In this document: positions 29,001 to 37,934 of the stretch, piece after piece
Layout of the letters: each line of letters starts with the position of its first letter
Numbering within the stretch: the first letter of the stretch is position 1
Assembly: GCA_000621185.1 (NCBI GenBank)
Contig: KK211222.1
Span: 429,523 to 493,522, forward strand
Length of the DNA stretch: 64,000 nt
DNA from: Franconibacter pulveris DSM 19144
GTDB taxonomy: Bacteria; Pseudomonadota; Gammaproteobacteria; Enterobacterales; Enterobacteriaceae
Direction of reading: 5' to 3'
Position numbers and translations under genes: made by a program
The notes under the pieces: model-generated
What the model saw: only the letters and a program-made list of their open reading frames with translations
What the model was told of the DNA's origin: nothing
Databases searched by the model: none

Positions 29001-29330
29001 TTAGTGCGCCACGGAGCGGGAGAAGAGGTTTATCACCAGCACGCCCGCAATAATCAGCGCCATGCCGATAATTGCCGGCCAGTCCAGCTTTTGCCCAAGC
29101 AGCAGCCAGCTCACCACGCCAATCAGCACAATGCCGACGCCTGACCAGATGGCATAAATGACGCCGGTCGGCAGCGTGCGCATGGGAAAAGTCAGGCAGT
29201 AGAACGACAGCGCGTAAAAGACCACGGTGGCGATGCTCGGCAGCAGTTTCGTAAAGCTGTCGGAGAGCTTAAGGCAGGTGGTGGCGATAACTTCGCAAAT
29301 AATAGCGACGCCGAGCAGTAAATAATGCAT
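29001..29330 (-). CDS. Small multidrug resistance (SMR) efflux protein, EmrE type
   Basis: This is a 109-residue, four-helix proton antiporter that forms dimers in the inner membrane and exports quaternary ammonium and other lipophilic cations. The essential membrane glutamate is Glu13 in AIICEVIATT (Glu14 in EmrE). YAIWSGVGIVLIGVVSWLLLGQ and PAIIGMALIIAGVLVINLFSRS are EmrE-type, not the guanidinium exporter (Gdx/SugE) type. The start at 29330 has GGAG upstream. It is divergent from the ATPase/HNH pair. Confidence 0.92.
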   Translation of the reverse strand: MHYLLLGVAIICEVIATTCLKLSDSFTKLLPSIATVVFYALSFYCLTFPMRTLPTGVIYAIWSGVGIVLIGVVSWLLLGQKLDWPAIIGMALIIAGVLVINLFSRSVAH

Positions 29331-29461
29331 TTCACAGGCTCCGTTGTAAAAAAGAGTGGAAAGGATAGCGGAGGGGGTGGGAGAGGGGCAAGGCGAGAGC
29401 CCATGGCTGCACCAGGTGAAAACGTTGTTCTTACGCTTCTTTTCCCACCTGAATCGGTAAG

Positions 29462-29490
29462 TTGTTGTAACGGGGCATCTGCAGTAGGCT
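29462..29490 (+). promoter_or_regulatory. Weak predicted promoter of the ATPase/HNH pair
   Basis: TTGTTG (29462-29467) and TAGGCT (29485-29490) are 17 bases apart. Transcription would begin about 23 bases before the GTG at 29520, leaving room for the GGGG ribosome site. Confidence 0.35.
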
Positions 29491-29519
29491 TTGGCAAAAC
29501 AAAAACTGGGGTCGCTACC

Positions 29520-31214
29520 GTGGCAAAGCTGAACATTTTCTTTTCTGAAAAAACAACGCTGGCGCAAGAGGATGGTTTATACCTTGTGCCAGATAACGCT
29601 ATCTCCGGCTACGCCAGACCCTGGAACGATTTTGGTCATGAAGTGCTGTTTGGGCTCTATTACAAAAAGCAGGCGTACCAGGAGCGGGTGGGCATGACGA
29701 AAATTCTGCACAGGGATAATCCCGTTACCGCAGAGTATTTTCGCAGCGGTCGCGTGCAGGCGGATTCAGTCTGGAATATCACGTCGCTTATGTCGTCAGA
29801 CAACGTAGTCTCGCTTGGCACAAAAATCGATTTTTATAAAAACATTAATTACCTGAGAACGCATTACGCTATTTCTGCGACGCAGGTTCTGCAATCGCTC
29901 TGCGACGCCAGCTTTTTAAAAGAGAGAGGAATTCAGGGCTGGCAACAGTGGAATGGTTACGAATTAGCGCTCATGCGCAATACCACCACCGCTGAGGCGC
30001 TGCTGGAAAAAGGGATGGATATCGCGCAGGGTATCGATAGCGGCCCCGCGGACATAACATTAAGCGGGATGCATTTACCTGCGTCGTTTGACTGTATTGA
30101 GTTCGTTTTTGCCAGAAACTTCAGCATTAACCGCAGCAATATTAATGTGCTGATTGGCAAAAACGGCCTGGGTAAAACCCGTATCTTGCAGGAAGTCATT
30201 GATAGCGCGACGGGACTAAAGCCCACGCCTGAAGTAAAAGGAAAATTTCTGAAGGTGGTGGTGGCGGCATACAGCCCTTTCGAGGAGTTTTATACGCAAC
30301 AGCAGTATATTGACTTAAAAGATAATGCTGCCGGCGATGTGCAGGATTCCAATGAGGATAAACTCAAACGCCAGAAAGAGATGCTGGACTCGTATACGTA
30401 CATCGGCTTTAAAAATCCGCAGGGGCAGTTTGATAAAACCTGGCCGATGCAGCAAGCGGCGGCAGCGCTAAAAACGATTCTTGACTACGACGCCGTTAAT
30501 AAACGCTGGAACCGACCCTCGCGCTTCAAACTCCTTACCGACACACTTGGCCTTGCGCTGAAATTTGACGATATCGCGTTTATCTCTGCCGAAGAGAGTC
30601 TGGTTTCTGTTCATCAAGAGAATATCGATTTTTCAAAAATAGATCTGACGGCCGGGTTGGTTTTTTTACGCAACGGCGAAGCGATTAAACTCAGCGCAGG
30701 GCAACGTATTTACACTTACCTCATCCCGCCGCTGATTGCGGAAATCGTTGACGAAACGCTGGTGGTGCTGGATGAGCCAGAGCTTTATCTGCATCCTGAG
30801 CTTGAGATCGGGCTCATCAATATGCTCAAGTCGTTGCTGAGCGAAACGCGCTCTTACGCGCTGATTGCCACGCATTCCGCGCTGATGGTACGGGAAACGC
30901 ACAGCAACAGGGTAACGATATTGCAGCAGGGGCAAAAAGAAGAGGATGGTAAGTCCGCGACCCGCGCCGTGAAACCGCAAAGCGAAACCTTTGCCGCGTC
31001 GCTGGAAAAGATTATTGGCGAGGCGTTCAACGACTATTACCAGAAAAAGCCGTTTGAAGACGAGATTGATAAAAAGGTAGCCGCCTACGGTTCGCTGGAC
31101 GAAGCGATTGCGGAACTTTATCAAGAGGTGGGATCTTCAGGCCAACTCTATTTATTATCTAAACGCAGCGACACACCGTGGAATCTGAAAAATAACGATG
31201 AAGAATCTCACTGA
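29520..31214 (+). CDS. ABC-type/AAA ATPase of a Septu-like defence module (PtuA-like) with N-terminal extension
   Basis: This 564-residue ATPase pairs with an HNH nuclease gene. The ATPase core is complete: Walker A GKNGLGKT (213-220), signature LSAGQ (391-395), Walker B with catalytic glutamate VVLDEPELYLH (415-425) and the H-loop in ATHSALM (about 450-456). This is the SMC/OLD-like layout of PtuA in the Septu anti-phage system and of related ATPases. Unusually, about 200 residues precede Walker A; PtuA proteins as I know them start the ATPase near the N-terminus. I recognise no domain in that part. I chose GTG at 29520 with GGGG upstream; earlier ATGs overlap the emrE-type gene. The gene overlaps its partner by 17 bases and looks AT-richer than its neighbours. 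Confidence 0.8.
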   Translation: MAKLNIFFSEKTTLAQEDGLYLVPDNAISGYARPWNDFGHEVLFGLYYKKQAYQERVGMTKILHRDNPVTAEYFRSGRVQADSVWNITSLMSSDNVVSLGTKIDFYKNINYLRTHYAISATQVLQSLCDASFLKERGIQGWQQWNGYELALMRNTTTAEALLEKGMDIAQGIDSGPADITLSGMHLPASFDCIEFVFARNFSINRSNINVLIGKNGLGKTRILQEVIDSATGLKPTPEVKGKFLKVVVAAYSPFEEFYTQQQYIDLKDNAAGDVQDSNEDKLKRQKEMLDSYTYIGFKNPQGQFDKTWPMQQAAAALKTILDYDAVNKRWNRPSRFKLLTDTLGLALKFDDIAFISAEESLVSVHQENIDFSKIDLTAGLVFLRNGEAIKLSAGQRIYTYLIPPLIAEIVDETLVVLDEPELYLHPELEIGLINMLKSLLSETRSYALIATHSALMVRETHSNRVTILQQGQKEEDGKSATRAVKPQSETFAASLEKIIGEAFNDYYQKKPFEDEIDKKVAAYGSLDEAIAELYQEVGSSGQLYLLSKRSDTPWNLKNNDEESH

Positions 31215-32139
31215 ACTGCGCACAAGTAGCGGCAGCGACTGGTTAACGCTGGCGATTGAATCAGATAAAGAGGAACGCGCAAAGCTCAAGGCTATTGAGC
31301 AGCAGTTACTCACGCGTTATGGCGACTACAAGGGCATAATAGATAACTTCGATAAGCAACCGGCGAAAAGTATCTATCTCCAGGCTAACGGCGAGTTCAC
31401 CGCCGAGAAAAAACTATTAATGGATTTTTATAAGTGGCCGCCCGCTAAGCTTAAAGCCATATTTTATGATTTACGCAATAAAAACAAAATGAGGGAGTGC
31501 CCATACTGTGGCAACCCTGTCAGACCAAATACCCTGGACCATTTTGTTCCTGAGTCACACTGGCCGGAATTTGCGCTTTATCCGGATAATCTGGTGCCGC
31601 AGTGTCAACAGTGCGCCAGCAAGAAAAGCAATCGCTATTATATGCTGCCCGATAAGGGCTGCTTCTTTATTCACCCCAAGTTTGTCGACGAGTTATCCCG
31701 GTTAGGTTTTAAAATTGAGATGAGGGCCAATAGCGATGCTATCGCCTACACACCCTCGATTAACATTAGTGGCGCGGTGACAGATAAATTAAAAGAGAGG
31801 ATAAAGCGCCATATTACCGCCCTGGATATCCCGGCTTATATGGTGGCCTACTGCCAAAAGCAAGAGCGTGAGTTACTCGATATGATAGAGCAGGCGAACA
31901 GTAAAAAAATGCACTTCAGCGTGCAAGAGCATTGCCAGCGTCAGTACAATACGCAACGGCTAATAGCAGGCCTGTCGCTTGAGGAAGACCCTGAATTTTA
32001 CCCTAACTGGGCCTGTGCCTATTATTATGCATTGCTGGCTTCGCCTGTGATAATCAACGACTACCAGAAGCTGCTGAAGGCGACGCGCAATCCCCCCGTT
32101 ACGAGCGCGCCTGTCGCTTCAAGCGTGCTCTTTCCCTGA
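31198..32139 (+). CDS. HNH endonuclease of a Septu-like defence module (PtuB-like)
   Basis: This 313-residue protein is the probable nuclease partner of the upstream ATPase. The HNH site is clear: CPYCG (101-105), the DHFVP core with Asp114-His115, Asn131 in YPDNLVPQC, and the second cysteine pair CQQC (136-139) followed by a lysine. The paired CxxC motifs should bind a structural zinc. The N-terminal 95 and C-terminal 150 residues are mostly helical and I recognise nothing there. It overlaps the ATPase gene by 17 bases, so they are co-translated. No reverse transcriptase gene is beside them, so this is not the retron form of PtuAB. Codon use is AT-rich, which suggests transfer. Confidence 0.8.
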   Translation: MKNLTELRTSSGSDWLTLAIESDKEERAKLKAIEQQLLTRYGDYKGIIDNFDKQPAKSIYLQANGEFTAEKKLLMDFYKWPPAKLKAIFYDLRNKNKMRECPYCGNPVRPNTLDHFVPESHWPEFALYPDNLVPQCQQCASKKSNRYYMLPDKGCFFIHPKFVDELSRLGFKIEMRANSDAIAYTPSINISGAVTDKLKERIKRHITALDIPAYMVAYCQKQERELLDMIEQANSKKMHFSVQEHCQRQYNTQRLIAGLSLEEDPEFYPNWACAYYYALLASPVIINDYQKLLKATRNPPVTSAPVASSVLFP

Positions 32140-32173
32140 GATAACCGCGCGTCATTGGGCCTCTTACAAGATG

Positions 32174-32195
32174 AAGGGGGCCTGGCCCCCTTCGC
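32174..32195. repeat. Inverted repeat after the HNH gene
   Basis: GAAGGGGGCC-T-GGCCCCCTTC is a near-perfect palindrome lying between the convergent HNH and DUF2474 genes. A T tract is missing on both sides, so it is at best a weak terminator. Confidence 0.5.
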
Positions 32196-32196
32196 A

Positions 32197-32331
32197 TTAA
32201 TGTGTTTTCAACCCCGCCGCCGTCATCAGCATGCGGAACACCATCGAAACCGCCGTGAGCGCCAGCACGCTGGCGGCCCAGATTGCCGCCATCCACAGCA
32301 GGCGTTTCCATAAAGGCGTTGACGAAGCCAT
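32197..32331 (-). CDS. DUF2474 small subunit of a bd-type oxidase
   Basis: This is a 44-residue, single-helix membrane protein (hydrophobic residues about 11-38) with a charged N-terminus, SSTPLWKRL. DUF2474 proteins are regularly coded after the cyanide-insensitive cydAB-type genes and are taken to be the counterpart of CydX. Its ATG shares a base with the stop codon of the subunit II gene (TGATG), so translation is coupled. Confidence 0.8.
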   Translation of the reverse strand: MASSTPLWKRLLWMAAIWAASVLALTAVSMVFRMLMTAAGLKTH

Positions 32332-33341
32332 CAATGGTAACCCTCCCCGTGCTGCACTTTGCCGCGAAACACGTAGTAGCTCCAGAAGGTATACATCAGG
32401 ATAACCGGCAGGATCAGCAGCGCGCCCACCAGCATAAAGCCCTGGCTTGCCGGCGGCGCGGCGGCTTCCCAAAGGGTAATATCAGGCGGAATAATATTCG
32501 GCCAGATGCTGATGCCAAGCCCGCTAAACCCTAAGAAAATCAGCCCCAGCGTCAGCACGAACGGCAGCGTATGGCTGGTGGGGTTGCTCAGGCGGCGCCA
32601 GAGCCCAAGGCTGAACAGCACCACCAGCACCGGCACCGGCAGCAGGAAGTAGAGGTTCGGCAAGGAGAACCAGCGCTGCGCCACGGCGGCATGCGTGAAC
32701 GGCGTCCAGGCGCTGATGATGGCCAGCACTACCAGCAGCGCCAGCAGCAGCGTTTTCGCCACGCTGCGCATGCGGCTTAACAGCGGATCTTCGCTTTTCA
32801 TTACCAGCCAGCTTGCGCCCAGCAGCGCATAGGCCACTACCAGACCGACCCCGCAAAAGAGGTTAAACGGCGTCAGCCAGTCAAGCGCGCCGCCGCTAAA
32901 GCGTCGGCCCGTCACGGAAAAACCGTTCAGCACCGCGCCCACCACGATGCCCTGGCAGAAGGTGGCGAGAATCGAACCGCAAACGAACGATTTGTCCCAG
33001 AAGGCGCGGTGCGCGGCGACCGCTTTAAAGCGAAATTCAAACGCCACGCCGCGGAAGATCAGGCCAATCAGCATCAGCGTCAGCGGGATGGTCAGGGCGT
33101 CGATAATCACCGCGTAGGCCAGCGGGAAAGCACCAAACAGCCCCGCGCCGCCCAGCACCAGCCAGGTTTCGTTGCCATCCCAGACCGGCGCCACGGTGTT
33201 TACCATTACGTCGCGGTCGTGCGGGTCGCGCACAAAAGGAAACAGAATGCCGATGCCCAGATCAAACCCGTCCATCACGATATACATCAGCGTGGAGAAA
33301 ACGATTATCACAAACCAGATTAAAGAGAGATCGATACCCAT
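32331..33341 (-). CDS. Cytochrome bd-type ubiquinol oxidase subunit II (CioB-like)
   Basis: This is the 336-residue inner-membrane partner subunit of a bd-type quinol oxidase. About eight to nine hydrophobic helices are seen. The family opening is MGIDLSLIWFVIIVFSTLMYIVMDGFDLG; the blocks PVWDGNETWLVLGGAGLFGAFPLAYA and LMLIGLIFRGVAFEFRFK follow (all read in parts). It starts on the last base of the subunit I stop (TAATG) and ends on the start of the DUF2474 gene. The close match to CIO/YthB-type sequences, not to CydB or AppB, suggests a cyanide-tolerant enzyme. Confidence 0.9.
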   Translation of the reverse strand: MGIDLSLIWFVIIVFSTLMYIVMDGFDLGIGILFPFVRDPHDRDVMVNTVAPVWDGNETWLVLGGAGLFGAFPLAYAVIIDALTIPLTLMLIGLIFRGVAFEFRFKAVAAHRAFWDKSFVCGSILATFCQGIVVGAVLNGFSVTGRRFSGGALDWLTPFNLFCGVGLVVAYALLGASWLVMKSEDPLLSRMRSVAKTLLLALLVVLAIISAWTPFTHAAVAQRWFSLPNLYFLLPVPVLVVLFSLGLWRRLSNPTSHTLPFVLTLGLIFLGFSGLGISIWPNIIPPDITLWEAAAPPASQGFMLVGALLILPVILMYTFWSYYVFRGKVQHGEGYH

Positions 33342-34744
33342 TACGGTTTCTCCTGTTCCAGAGATTCGCCAGCCGCAGAGAGCGGGCGTGCCGGTGTACC
33401 GGTTGTGGAAGAGGGCAGGTGATCCACAGGCTCCGGGCCTTTCTTAATCAGCCGCACCATGTAGTAGTAGCCCACCCCGAAGACCGCCGAATAGACCACG
33501 ATAAAGGTCAACAGGCTCAGGCTCATCTGCAAATCGCTGTGGCCGGAGACGGCGTCCCGCGTGCGCAGCAGGCCGTAGACCACCCAGGGCTGACGGCCCA
33601 CCTCGGTGGTCACCCAGCCCGCCAGTATCGCCACCAGCCCGGCGGGTCCCATCCACAGGGCGAAGTGATGAAAAGGCCTTGAGCGGTAAAGCGTGCCTTT
33701 ATGACGCAGCCACAGGCTCAGCACGCCCATCAGAATCATCAGCAGCCCCATGCCGACCATAATGCGGAACGACCAGAAAATGATGGTGGAGTTAGGCCGC
33801 TCCTCTTTCGGGAAATCTTTCAGCGCCGGCACCTGCTGGTCCAGGCTGTGGGTCAGGATGAGGCTGCCGAGTTTGGGGATCTCCAGACCGTATTTCGTGC
33901 GCTCCTCTTCCATATCAGGCAGGCCGAAGAGCAGCAGCGGCGTCGCTTCGCCCGGAGGGTTTTCCCAGTGTCCCTCGATGGCGGCGATTTTTACTGGCTG
34001 ATACTTAAGCGTATTCAGGCCGTGCATATCGCCGACAAACGCCTGTATAGGGGCGACGATAAGCGCCATCCACAGCGCCATGGAAAACATTCTGCGGATC
34101 GCCGGCGTGTTGTTGCCGTGCAGCAGATGCCAGGCGGCGGACGCGCCAACAAACAGCGCGCTGCTAAGGAAAGCCGCTATCGACATATGCAGCAGGCGGA
34201 AGGGGAAGGAGGGGTTAAAGACCACCTCGAACCAGTTCACCGGCACCACCTGGCCGTTATGGATCTCATAGCCCTGCGGCGTATGCATCCAGCTGTTGGA
34301 TGAGAGGATCCAGAAGGTCGACATCAGCGTGCCGAGCGCCACCATGCAGGTGGCGAGAAAATGCAGCCCCGGCCCCACTTTGTTCCAGCCAAACAGCATG
34401 ACACCCAGAAAGCCCGCCTCGAGGAAGAAGGCGGTCAGCACCTCGTAAGTCAGCAGCGGGCCGGTAATACTGCCGGCGAATTGCGAGAAGCCGCTCCAGT
34501 TAGTGCCGAACTGATAAGCCATCACCAGCCCGGAGACCACGCCCATCCCGAAGTTTACGGCGAAGATCTTGACCCAAAAATGGTAAAGCGAACGCCATAC
34601 CGGGTTATTCGTTTTGAGCCATAAGCCCTCCAGCACCGCCAGATAGCTGGCGAGCCCGATGGTAATGGCGGGGAAAATAATATGGAAAGAGACAGTAAAG
34701 GCGAACTGAATCCTTGCCAGGATAAACGCGTCTAAACCAAACAT
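33341..34744 (-). CDS. Cytochrome bd-type ubiquinol oxidase subunit I (CioA-like)
   Basis: This is the 467-residue heme-bearing subunit of a bd-type quinol oxidase, reducing O2 to water in the inner membrane without pumping protons. The N-terminal ARIQFAFTVSFHIIFPAITIG holds the high-spin heme histidine; the later HMSIAAFLSSALFVG and WSFRIMVGMG regions hold the other axial ligands. The Q-loop is short, as in cyanide-insensitive oxidases, and is followed by GWVTTEVGRQPWVVYGLLRT. I start at 34744 with GAGGTG upstream; an ATG 11 codons earlier lacks support. It heads the three-gene operon and is divergent from ydcR. No such operon occurs at this place in E. coli. Confidence 0.9.
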   Translation of the reverse strand: MFGLDAFILARIQFAFTVSFHIIFPAITIGLASYLAVLEGLWLKTNNPVWRSLYHFWVKIFAVNFGMGVVSGLVMAYQFGTNWSGFSQFAGSITGPLLTYEVLTAFFLEAGFLGVMLFGWNKVGPGLHFLATCMVALGTLMSTFWILSSNSWMHTPQGYEIHNGQVVPVNWFEVVFNPSFPFRLLHMSIAAFLSSALFVGASAAWHLLHGNNTPAIRRMFSMALWMALIVAPIQAFVGDMHGLNTLKYQPVKIAAIEGHWENPPGEATPLLLFGLPDMEEERTKYGLEIPKLGSLILTHSLDQQVPALKDFPKEERPNSTIIFWSFRIMVGMGLLMILMGVLSLWLRHKGTLYRSRPFHHFALWMGPAGLVAILAGWVTTEVGRQPWVVYGLLRTRDAVSGHSDLQMSLSLLTFIVVYSAVFGVGYYYMVRLIKKGPEPVDHLPSSTTGTPARPLSAAGESLEQEKP

Positions 34745-34946
34745 GCACACCTCATGACATAACGTTGTCTGCGACAAAGGGTACTCAGGGGCAGCAGAAA
34801 CTTGCAGAAACAGAATGGCGCTATTTGACTATAACAGTTAATTAAAAAGTTGCGATTTTACGCAGCTGATCTAACCAAGCGGCAGGCAGTTGCTTTATAC
34901 TCGTTAACTCTTTGTTACCACTGGCTCCCGTCGCAGGGAGGTGAGC

Positions 34947-36377
34947 ATGAAAAAGTATCAACGGCTGGTGCAGCAGATAATCGACCAGATAGCCCTCGGC
35001 GTTTGGCACCCGGGAGACAGGCTGCCCTCCCTGCGCGAACAGGTCGCCAGCAGTGGCATGAGCCTGATGACGGTAAGCCACGCTTACCAGATGCTGGAAA
35101 GCCAGGGCGTCATCGTCGCCCGGCCGCAGTCGGGCTACTATGTCGCGCCGCAGCCCCAGGCCCGCGTGCCGCAGCCGCCCGAGCAGATACGCCGTGACGA
35201 GCAGGTGGATATCAACACCTATATCTTCGACGTCTTGCAGGCGAGCACCGATGCCTCGGTGGTGCCTTTTGGCTCCGCTTTTCCGGACCCGCGTCTCTTT
35301 CCGCTCGCCCAGCTCAACCGGTCGCTGGCGAATGTCAGTAAATACGCCAACGCCATGAGCGTTATCGAAAACCTGCCGCCGGGCAACGAGGCGCTGCGTC
35401 ACGCTATCGCCCGCCGCTACGCCCAGCAGGGGGTGAATGTTTCGCCGGAAGAGATAGTGATTACCGCAGGCGCGCTTGAAGCGCTCAACCTGAGCCTTCA
35501 GGCCGTGACGGAGCCGGGCGACTGGGTCATTGTCGAGAACCCCTGTTTTTACGGCGCATTGCAGGCGCTGGAGCGGCTGCGTCTGAAGGCGCTGTCGGTG
35601 GCGACCGATGCAGAAGAGGGCATCGACCTTGACGCGCTGGCCCAGGCGCTGAACGACTACCCGGTAAAAGCGTGCTGGTTGATGACCAACGCGCAAAACC
35701 CGCTCGGTTTCACCTTAAGCCCGGAAAAAAAGCAAAAGCTGGTGGCGCTGCTTTCGCAGCACAACGTGGCGCTGATTGAAGACGACGTTTACAGCGAACT
35801 TTACTACGGACGCGACAAGCCGCTGCCCGCCCGCGCCTGGGATGAGCAGGGGATAACGCTGCACTGCTCGTCGTTCTCGAAATGTCTGGTGGCGGGGTTT
35901 CGCATCGGCTGGGTGGCGGCGGGCAGGCACGCCAGACGCATTCAGCAGCTTCAACTGATGAGCACGCTTTCCACCAGCTCGCCGATGCAGATGGCGCTGG
36001 TGGATTACCTCGCCACCCGGCGCTACGACGCGCATCTTCGCCGCCTGCGCCGCCAGCTCGCCGAGCGCAAACAGCAGGCCTGGCAGGCGCTGCGCCGCCA
36101 TCTGCCCGCTGAGGTGCGCATTCACCGCAGTGAAAGCGGCTATTTTCTCTGGATTGAGCTTCCCCCCGGGCTGGACGCCGGTGAACTGGGTGAGCAGGCG
36201 CTGCGCCACCAGATAAGCATCGCGCCGGGACGCATGTTCTCTACCAGCGATACCTGGCACAATTTCTTTCGCTTCAATACGTCATGGGCCTGGGGCGAGC
36301 GGGAAGAGCAGGCGGCTATCCGGCTCGCCGAGCTTATTCGCCAGGCGATATCAGCGCGCACGCCGCTTAGCGCCTGA
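34947..36377 (+). CDS. ydcR: MocR-type regulator with aminotransferase domain (YdcR)
   Basis: This 476-residue regulator combines a GntR winged helix (about 1-75, with GVWHPGDRLPSLREQVASSGMS, read in parts) with a fold-type I aminotransferase-like domain. The PLP lysine lies in CSSFSKCLVAGFRIGW (about 310-325), and NPCFYGALQALERLRL and TNAQNPLGFTL are further cofactor blocks. MocR proteins use PLP adducts as signals rather than as catalysts. GGGAGG precedes the ATG at 34947. It lies before the ydcSTUV-patD operon, as in E. coli, but with its own terminator, and is a candidate regulator of that operon. Confidence 0.93.
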   Translation: MKKYQRLVQQIIDQIALGVWHPGDRLPSLREQVASSGMSLMTVSHAYQMLESQGVIVARPQSGYYVAPQPQARVPQPPEQIRRDEQVDINTYIFDVLQASTDASVVPFGSAFPDPRLFPLAQLNRSLANVSKYANAMSVIENLPPGNEALRHAIARRYAQQGVNVSPEEIVITAGALEALNLSLQAVTEPGDWVIVENPCFYGALQALERLRLKALSVATDAEEGIDLDALAQALNDYPVKACWLMTNAQNPLGFTLSPEKKQKLVALLSQHNVALIEDDVYSELYYGRDKPLPARAWDEQGITLHCSSFSKCLVAGFRIGWVAAGRHARRIQQLQLMSTLSTSSPMQMALVDYLATRRYDAHLRRLRRQLAERKQQAWQALRRHLPAEVRIHRSESGYFLWIELPPGLDAGELGEQALRHQISIAPGRMFSTSDTWHNFFRFNTSWAWGEREEQAAIRLAELIRQAISARTPLSA

Positions 36378-36392
36378 CGCCCTTTATTAAAT

Positions 36393-36430
36393 AAACCCGG
36401 TCATTATTAATCCTTCATGGCCGGGTTTTC
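36393..36430 (+). terminator. Terminator of ydcR
   Basis: AAACCCGG (36393-36400) pairs with CCGGGTTT (36421-36428), extended by GGTCAT/ATGGCC with one mismatch, and is followed by T-rich sequence. Confidence 0.7.
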
Positions 36431-36774
36431 TCATTTCATGAAGAGGTTATTCCTGCTGAGGAAATAATTAAAAAATAAGGGTTGAGAGCCGTTTTATTAT
36501 TTTTTTTACGCGGCTTGTTAACCCGGTCATAGGGAATTCTGATAGTTTTCTAAAAAGGCTTCACAAAGCTAACCCACTGTCTACACTCTGAAAAAGCGCC
36601 CACTTATTTCTGCAACTTTCTTCGTAGAGAACAAAGAGTGCGCGGCTTGTCACATCCTTAACAAAATCTTTACACCCGGCGAGAGAAACCTCTTCGCTAC
36701 GTATATGTTTATTTCGGGAGATATTTTTACGGCAAGGCGGCCGGCTAATTAATTCAGACAGGAGTAAGAGAACC
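36431..36774 (+). promoter_or_regulatory. Control region of ydcSTUV-patD
   Basis: This 344-base gene-free AT-rich stretch precedes ydcS. CTACACT near 36579 resembles a sigma-S type -10 (CTACACT/CTATACT), which would suit the known stationary-phase expression of ydcS in E. coli. GACAGGAG supplies the ribosome site of ydcS. I see no clear nitrogen-control (sigma-54) element. Confidence 0.4.
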
Positions 36775-37920
36775 ATGAGCAAATCTTTCGCGCTTAGCAC
36801 GCTCTCTGCGCTGTGCCTGACCGTGCTCACCGCCCAGGCCGCAGAACCTCCCAAAGAAATCGGCCAGGGCGAGGGCCGCCTCGATATCATCGCCTGGCCG
36901 GGCTACATCGAAAGCGGGCAGACGGATAAAAATTACGACTGGGTCACCGGCTTTGAGAAAGAGACCGGCTGCAAGGTAAACGTAAAAACCGCCGCCACCT
37001 CGGATGAGATGGTCAGCCTGATGGCGAAAGGAGGCTATGACCTGGTGACCGCCTCCGGCGACGCCTCGCTGCGCCTCATTATGGGCAAACGCGTGCAGCC
37101 CATTAACACCGCGCTTATCCCGAACTGGAAAAACGTCGATCCGCGTCTGGTGAAAGGCGACTGGTTTAACGTGGGCGGCAAGGTTTACGGCACCCCTTAC
37201 CAGTGGGGGCCGAACCTGCTGATGTATAACACCAAAACCTTCCCGCAGCCGCCGGACAGCTGGGCGGTGATTTTCGAAAAACAGAATTTACCGGACGGCA
37301 AAACCAATCAGGGCCGCGTGCAGGCTTACGACGGGCCGATTTATATCGCCGACGCCGCGCTTTATCTCAAGGCGAAACAGCCTGATCTGGGCATTACCGA
37401 CCCCTACCAGCTCACCGAAGCGCAATACAACGCGGTGCTGAAGGTGCTGCGGGATCAGCATCAGCTCATCCACCGTTACTGGCACGACACCACGGTACAG
37501 ATGAGCGATTTTAAAAACGAAGGGGTGGTGGCCTCCAGCGCCTGGCCCTATCAGGCGAACGCGCTGAAAAACGAAGGCCAGCCCATTGCCACCGTGTTCC
37601 CGAAAGAAGGGGTGACCGGCTGGGCGGACACCACCATGCTGCACGCCGAGGCTAAACACCCCAACTGCGCCTATAAATGGATGAACTGGTCGTTAACGCC
37701 GAAAGTGCAGGGGGATGTCGCCGCCTGGTTTGGCTCGCTGCCCGCCGTGGTGGAGGGGTGCAAAGCCAGCACGCTGCTTGGGGATAAAGGGTGCGAGACT
37801 AACGGCATGGGCTTCTTCGACAAAATCGTCTTCTGGAAAACGCCGGTCGCTCAGGGCGGAAAATTCGTCCCCTACAGCCGCTGGACGCAGGACTACATCG
37901 CCATTATGGGCGGCCGTTAA
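36775..37920 (+). CDS. ydcS: Polyamine ABC transporter binding protein YdcS
   Basis: This periplasmic binding protein of the spermidine/putrescine family is the first component of an ABC importer (YdcSTUV). In E. coli it is linked to putrescine uptake, DNA competence and polyhydroxybutyrate synthesis. The 381 residues begin with a signal peptide (to QAA, about residue 21), then the PotD/PotF-type fold with DIIAWPGYIESGQ, FEKETGCKVNVK, GTPYQWGPNLLMYN and WPYQANALKNEGQPI. GACAGGAG lies upstream. ydcT follows after 14 bases. Confidence 0.94.
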   Translation: MSKSFALSTLSALCLTVLTAQAAEPPKEIGQGEGRLDIIAWPGYIESGQTDKNYDWVTGFEKETGCKVNVKTAATSDEMVSLMAKGGYDLVTASGDASLRLIMGKRVQPINTALIPNWKNVDPRLVKGDWFNVGGKVYGTPYQWGPNLLMYNTKTFPQPPDSWAVIFEKQNLPDGKTNQGRVQAYDGPIYIADAALYLKAKQPDLGITDPYQLTEAQYNAVLKVLRDQHQLIHRYWHDTTVQMSDFKNEGVVASSAWPYQANALKNEGQPIATVFPKEGVTGWADTTMLHAEAKHPNCAYKWMNWSLTPKVQGDVAAWFGSLPAVVEGCKASTLLGDKGCETNGMGFFDKIVFWKTPVAQGGKFVPYSRWTQDYIAIMGGR

Positions 37921-37934
37921 CCCGGGAGTTTTTT

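Noticed and set aside
29325-29519. Upstream ATG start for the ATPase gene
   Set aside because: It overlaps the start of the divergent efflux gene, leaves no room for a promoter, and the extension is low-complexity Gly/Arg-rich.
29520-32139. Retron with PtuAB effectors
   Set aside because: No reverse transcriptase gene is present on either side; the flanking genes are an EmrE-type pump and a bd oxidase.
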